Origin: Methylococcaceae bacterium NSP1-1
GTDB lineage: Bacteria > Pseudomonadota > Gammaproteobacteria > Methylococcales > Methylomonadaceae
NCBI GenBank assembly: GCA_002256465.1
Contig: NQJG01000076.1
Coordinates: 1-5,373, forward strand
DNA: 5,373 nt
Reading direction: 5' to 3'
In this document: positions 5,230 to 5,373 of the stretch, one piece after another
Numbering within the stretch: the stretch's first letter is position 1
Layout: each line of letters begins with the position of its first letter
Made by a program: the position numbers and the translations under genes
The notes under the pieces: model-generated
Databases searched by the model: none
What the model saw: the letters and a program-made list of their open reading frames with translations, nothing else
What the model was told of the DNA's origin: nothing

Positions 5230-5361
5230 GCCAAGAATCTAAATTGATAAGTTGAAACGGCTTCCAATTTAAAGCGGGACGATTTTACAGATAACATCCC
5301 TTTATGGGATGTTATCTGTCCCGGCTTAAGTTGGTAACCGTTGAAACCAACGAGCCTTGGC
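5230..5361. repeat. Large imperfect palindromic element (MITE-like or structured RNA)
   Basis: The centre is a perfect 14-bp stem, ACAGATAACATCCC (5287-5300) with GGGATGTTATCTGT (5306-5319), around a TTTAT loop. After an 8-nt bulge on the left (5279-5286) the arms keep pairing: 5251-5278 with 5320-5347 match at 22 of 28 positions by my hand count, one of them G-U. GCCAAG (5230-5235) and CTTGGC (5356-5361) form a further outer match. No T run follows the stem, so it is not an ordinary terminator. A non-autonomous palindromic mobile element or a long hairpin RNA are the main options; no clear target-site duplication is visible. Confidence 0.55.
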
Positions 5362-5373
5362 TTATATAGCGGG

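Noticed and set aside
5119..5347. Integron attC site: GTCTAAC at 5119-5125 fits RYYYAAC and hairpins follow
   Set aside because: No matching GTTRRRY core is found at the other end and no integrase or cassette pattern is present.

Overview
The window looks like a piece of gammaproteobacterial chromosome of moderate to low GC. This rests on the heat-shock sigma factor tail, the TIGR02647 family protein, a DksA very close in sequence to the E. coli protein, and the dksA-gluQ gene pair. The DksA and RpoH sequence style would suit a Methylococcales-like lineage, but that finer placement is only an impression. No phage, CRISPR, tRNA or rRNA genes were seen.

Layout from left to right. At 3-383 lies the 3' part of rpoH, interrupted by an in-frame TAA at 162-164 and followed by a strong intrinsic terminator at 402-439. 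A gene-free stretch with several inverted repeats runs from 440 to 763. Next come three minus-strand genes: a small TIGR02647 family protein (764-1000), a single-domain rhodanese (1204-1527) and a class I/II PLP aminotransferase (1530-2711). The last two form a tightly coupled pair transcribed aminotransferase first. A dispersed-repeat-like, hairpin-forming segment (1103-1177) lies between the rhodanese and the TIGR02647 gene. Across a 96-bp divergent intergenic region, dksA (2808-3245) and gluQ (3252-4133) run on the plus strand. They are 6 nt apart and in the same reading frame, and gluQ starts at TTG.

The right-hand part is more eroded and accessory in character. A broken fragment, tentatively DUF2252-like (4136-4372), follows gluQ directly. 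After a region with competing inverted repeats come two tiny stress-type genes: csbD-like (4602-4778) and a 44-residue DUF5670/Lmo0937-type membrane peptide (4991-5125), which is easily missed because of its length. A perfect 16-bp palindrome sits just ahead of the latter's ribosome binding site. The window ends with a large imperfect palindrome (about 5230-5361) built around a perfect 14-bp stem.

Functionally, the core genes concern stress and growth-rate control (RpoH, DksA), tRNA modification (GluQ), and amino-acid and sulfur metabolism (aminotransferase, rhodanese). I found no convincing new multi-gene system. The points most worth checking are the nonsense codon in rpoH, the large palindromic element, the in-frame dksA/gluQ junction, and the structured leaders around the two small stress genes.
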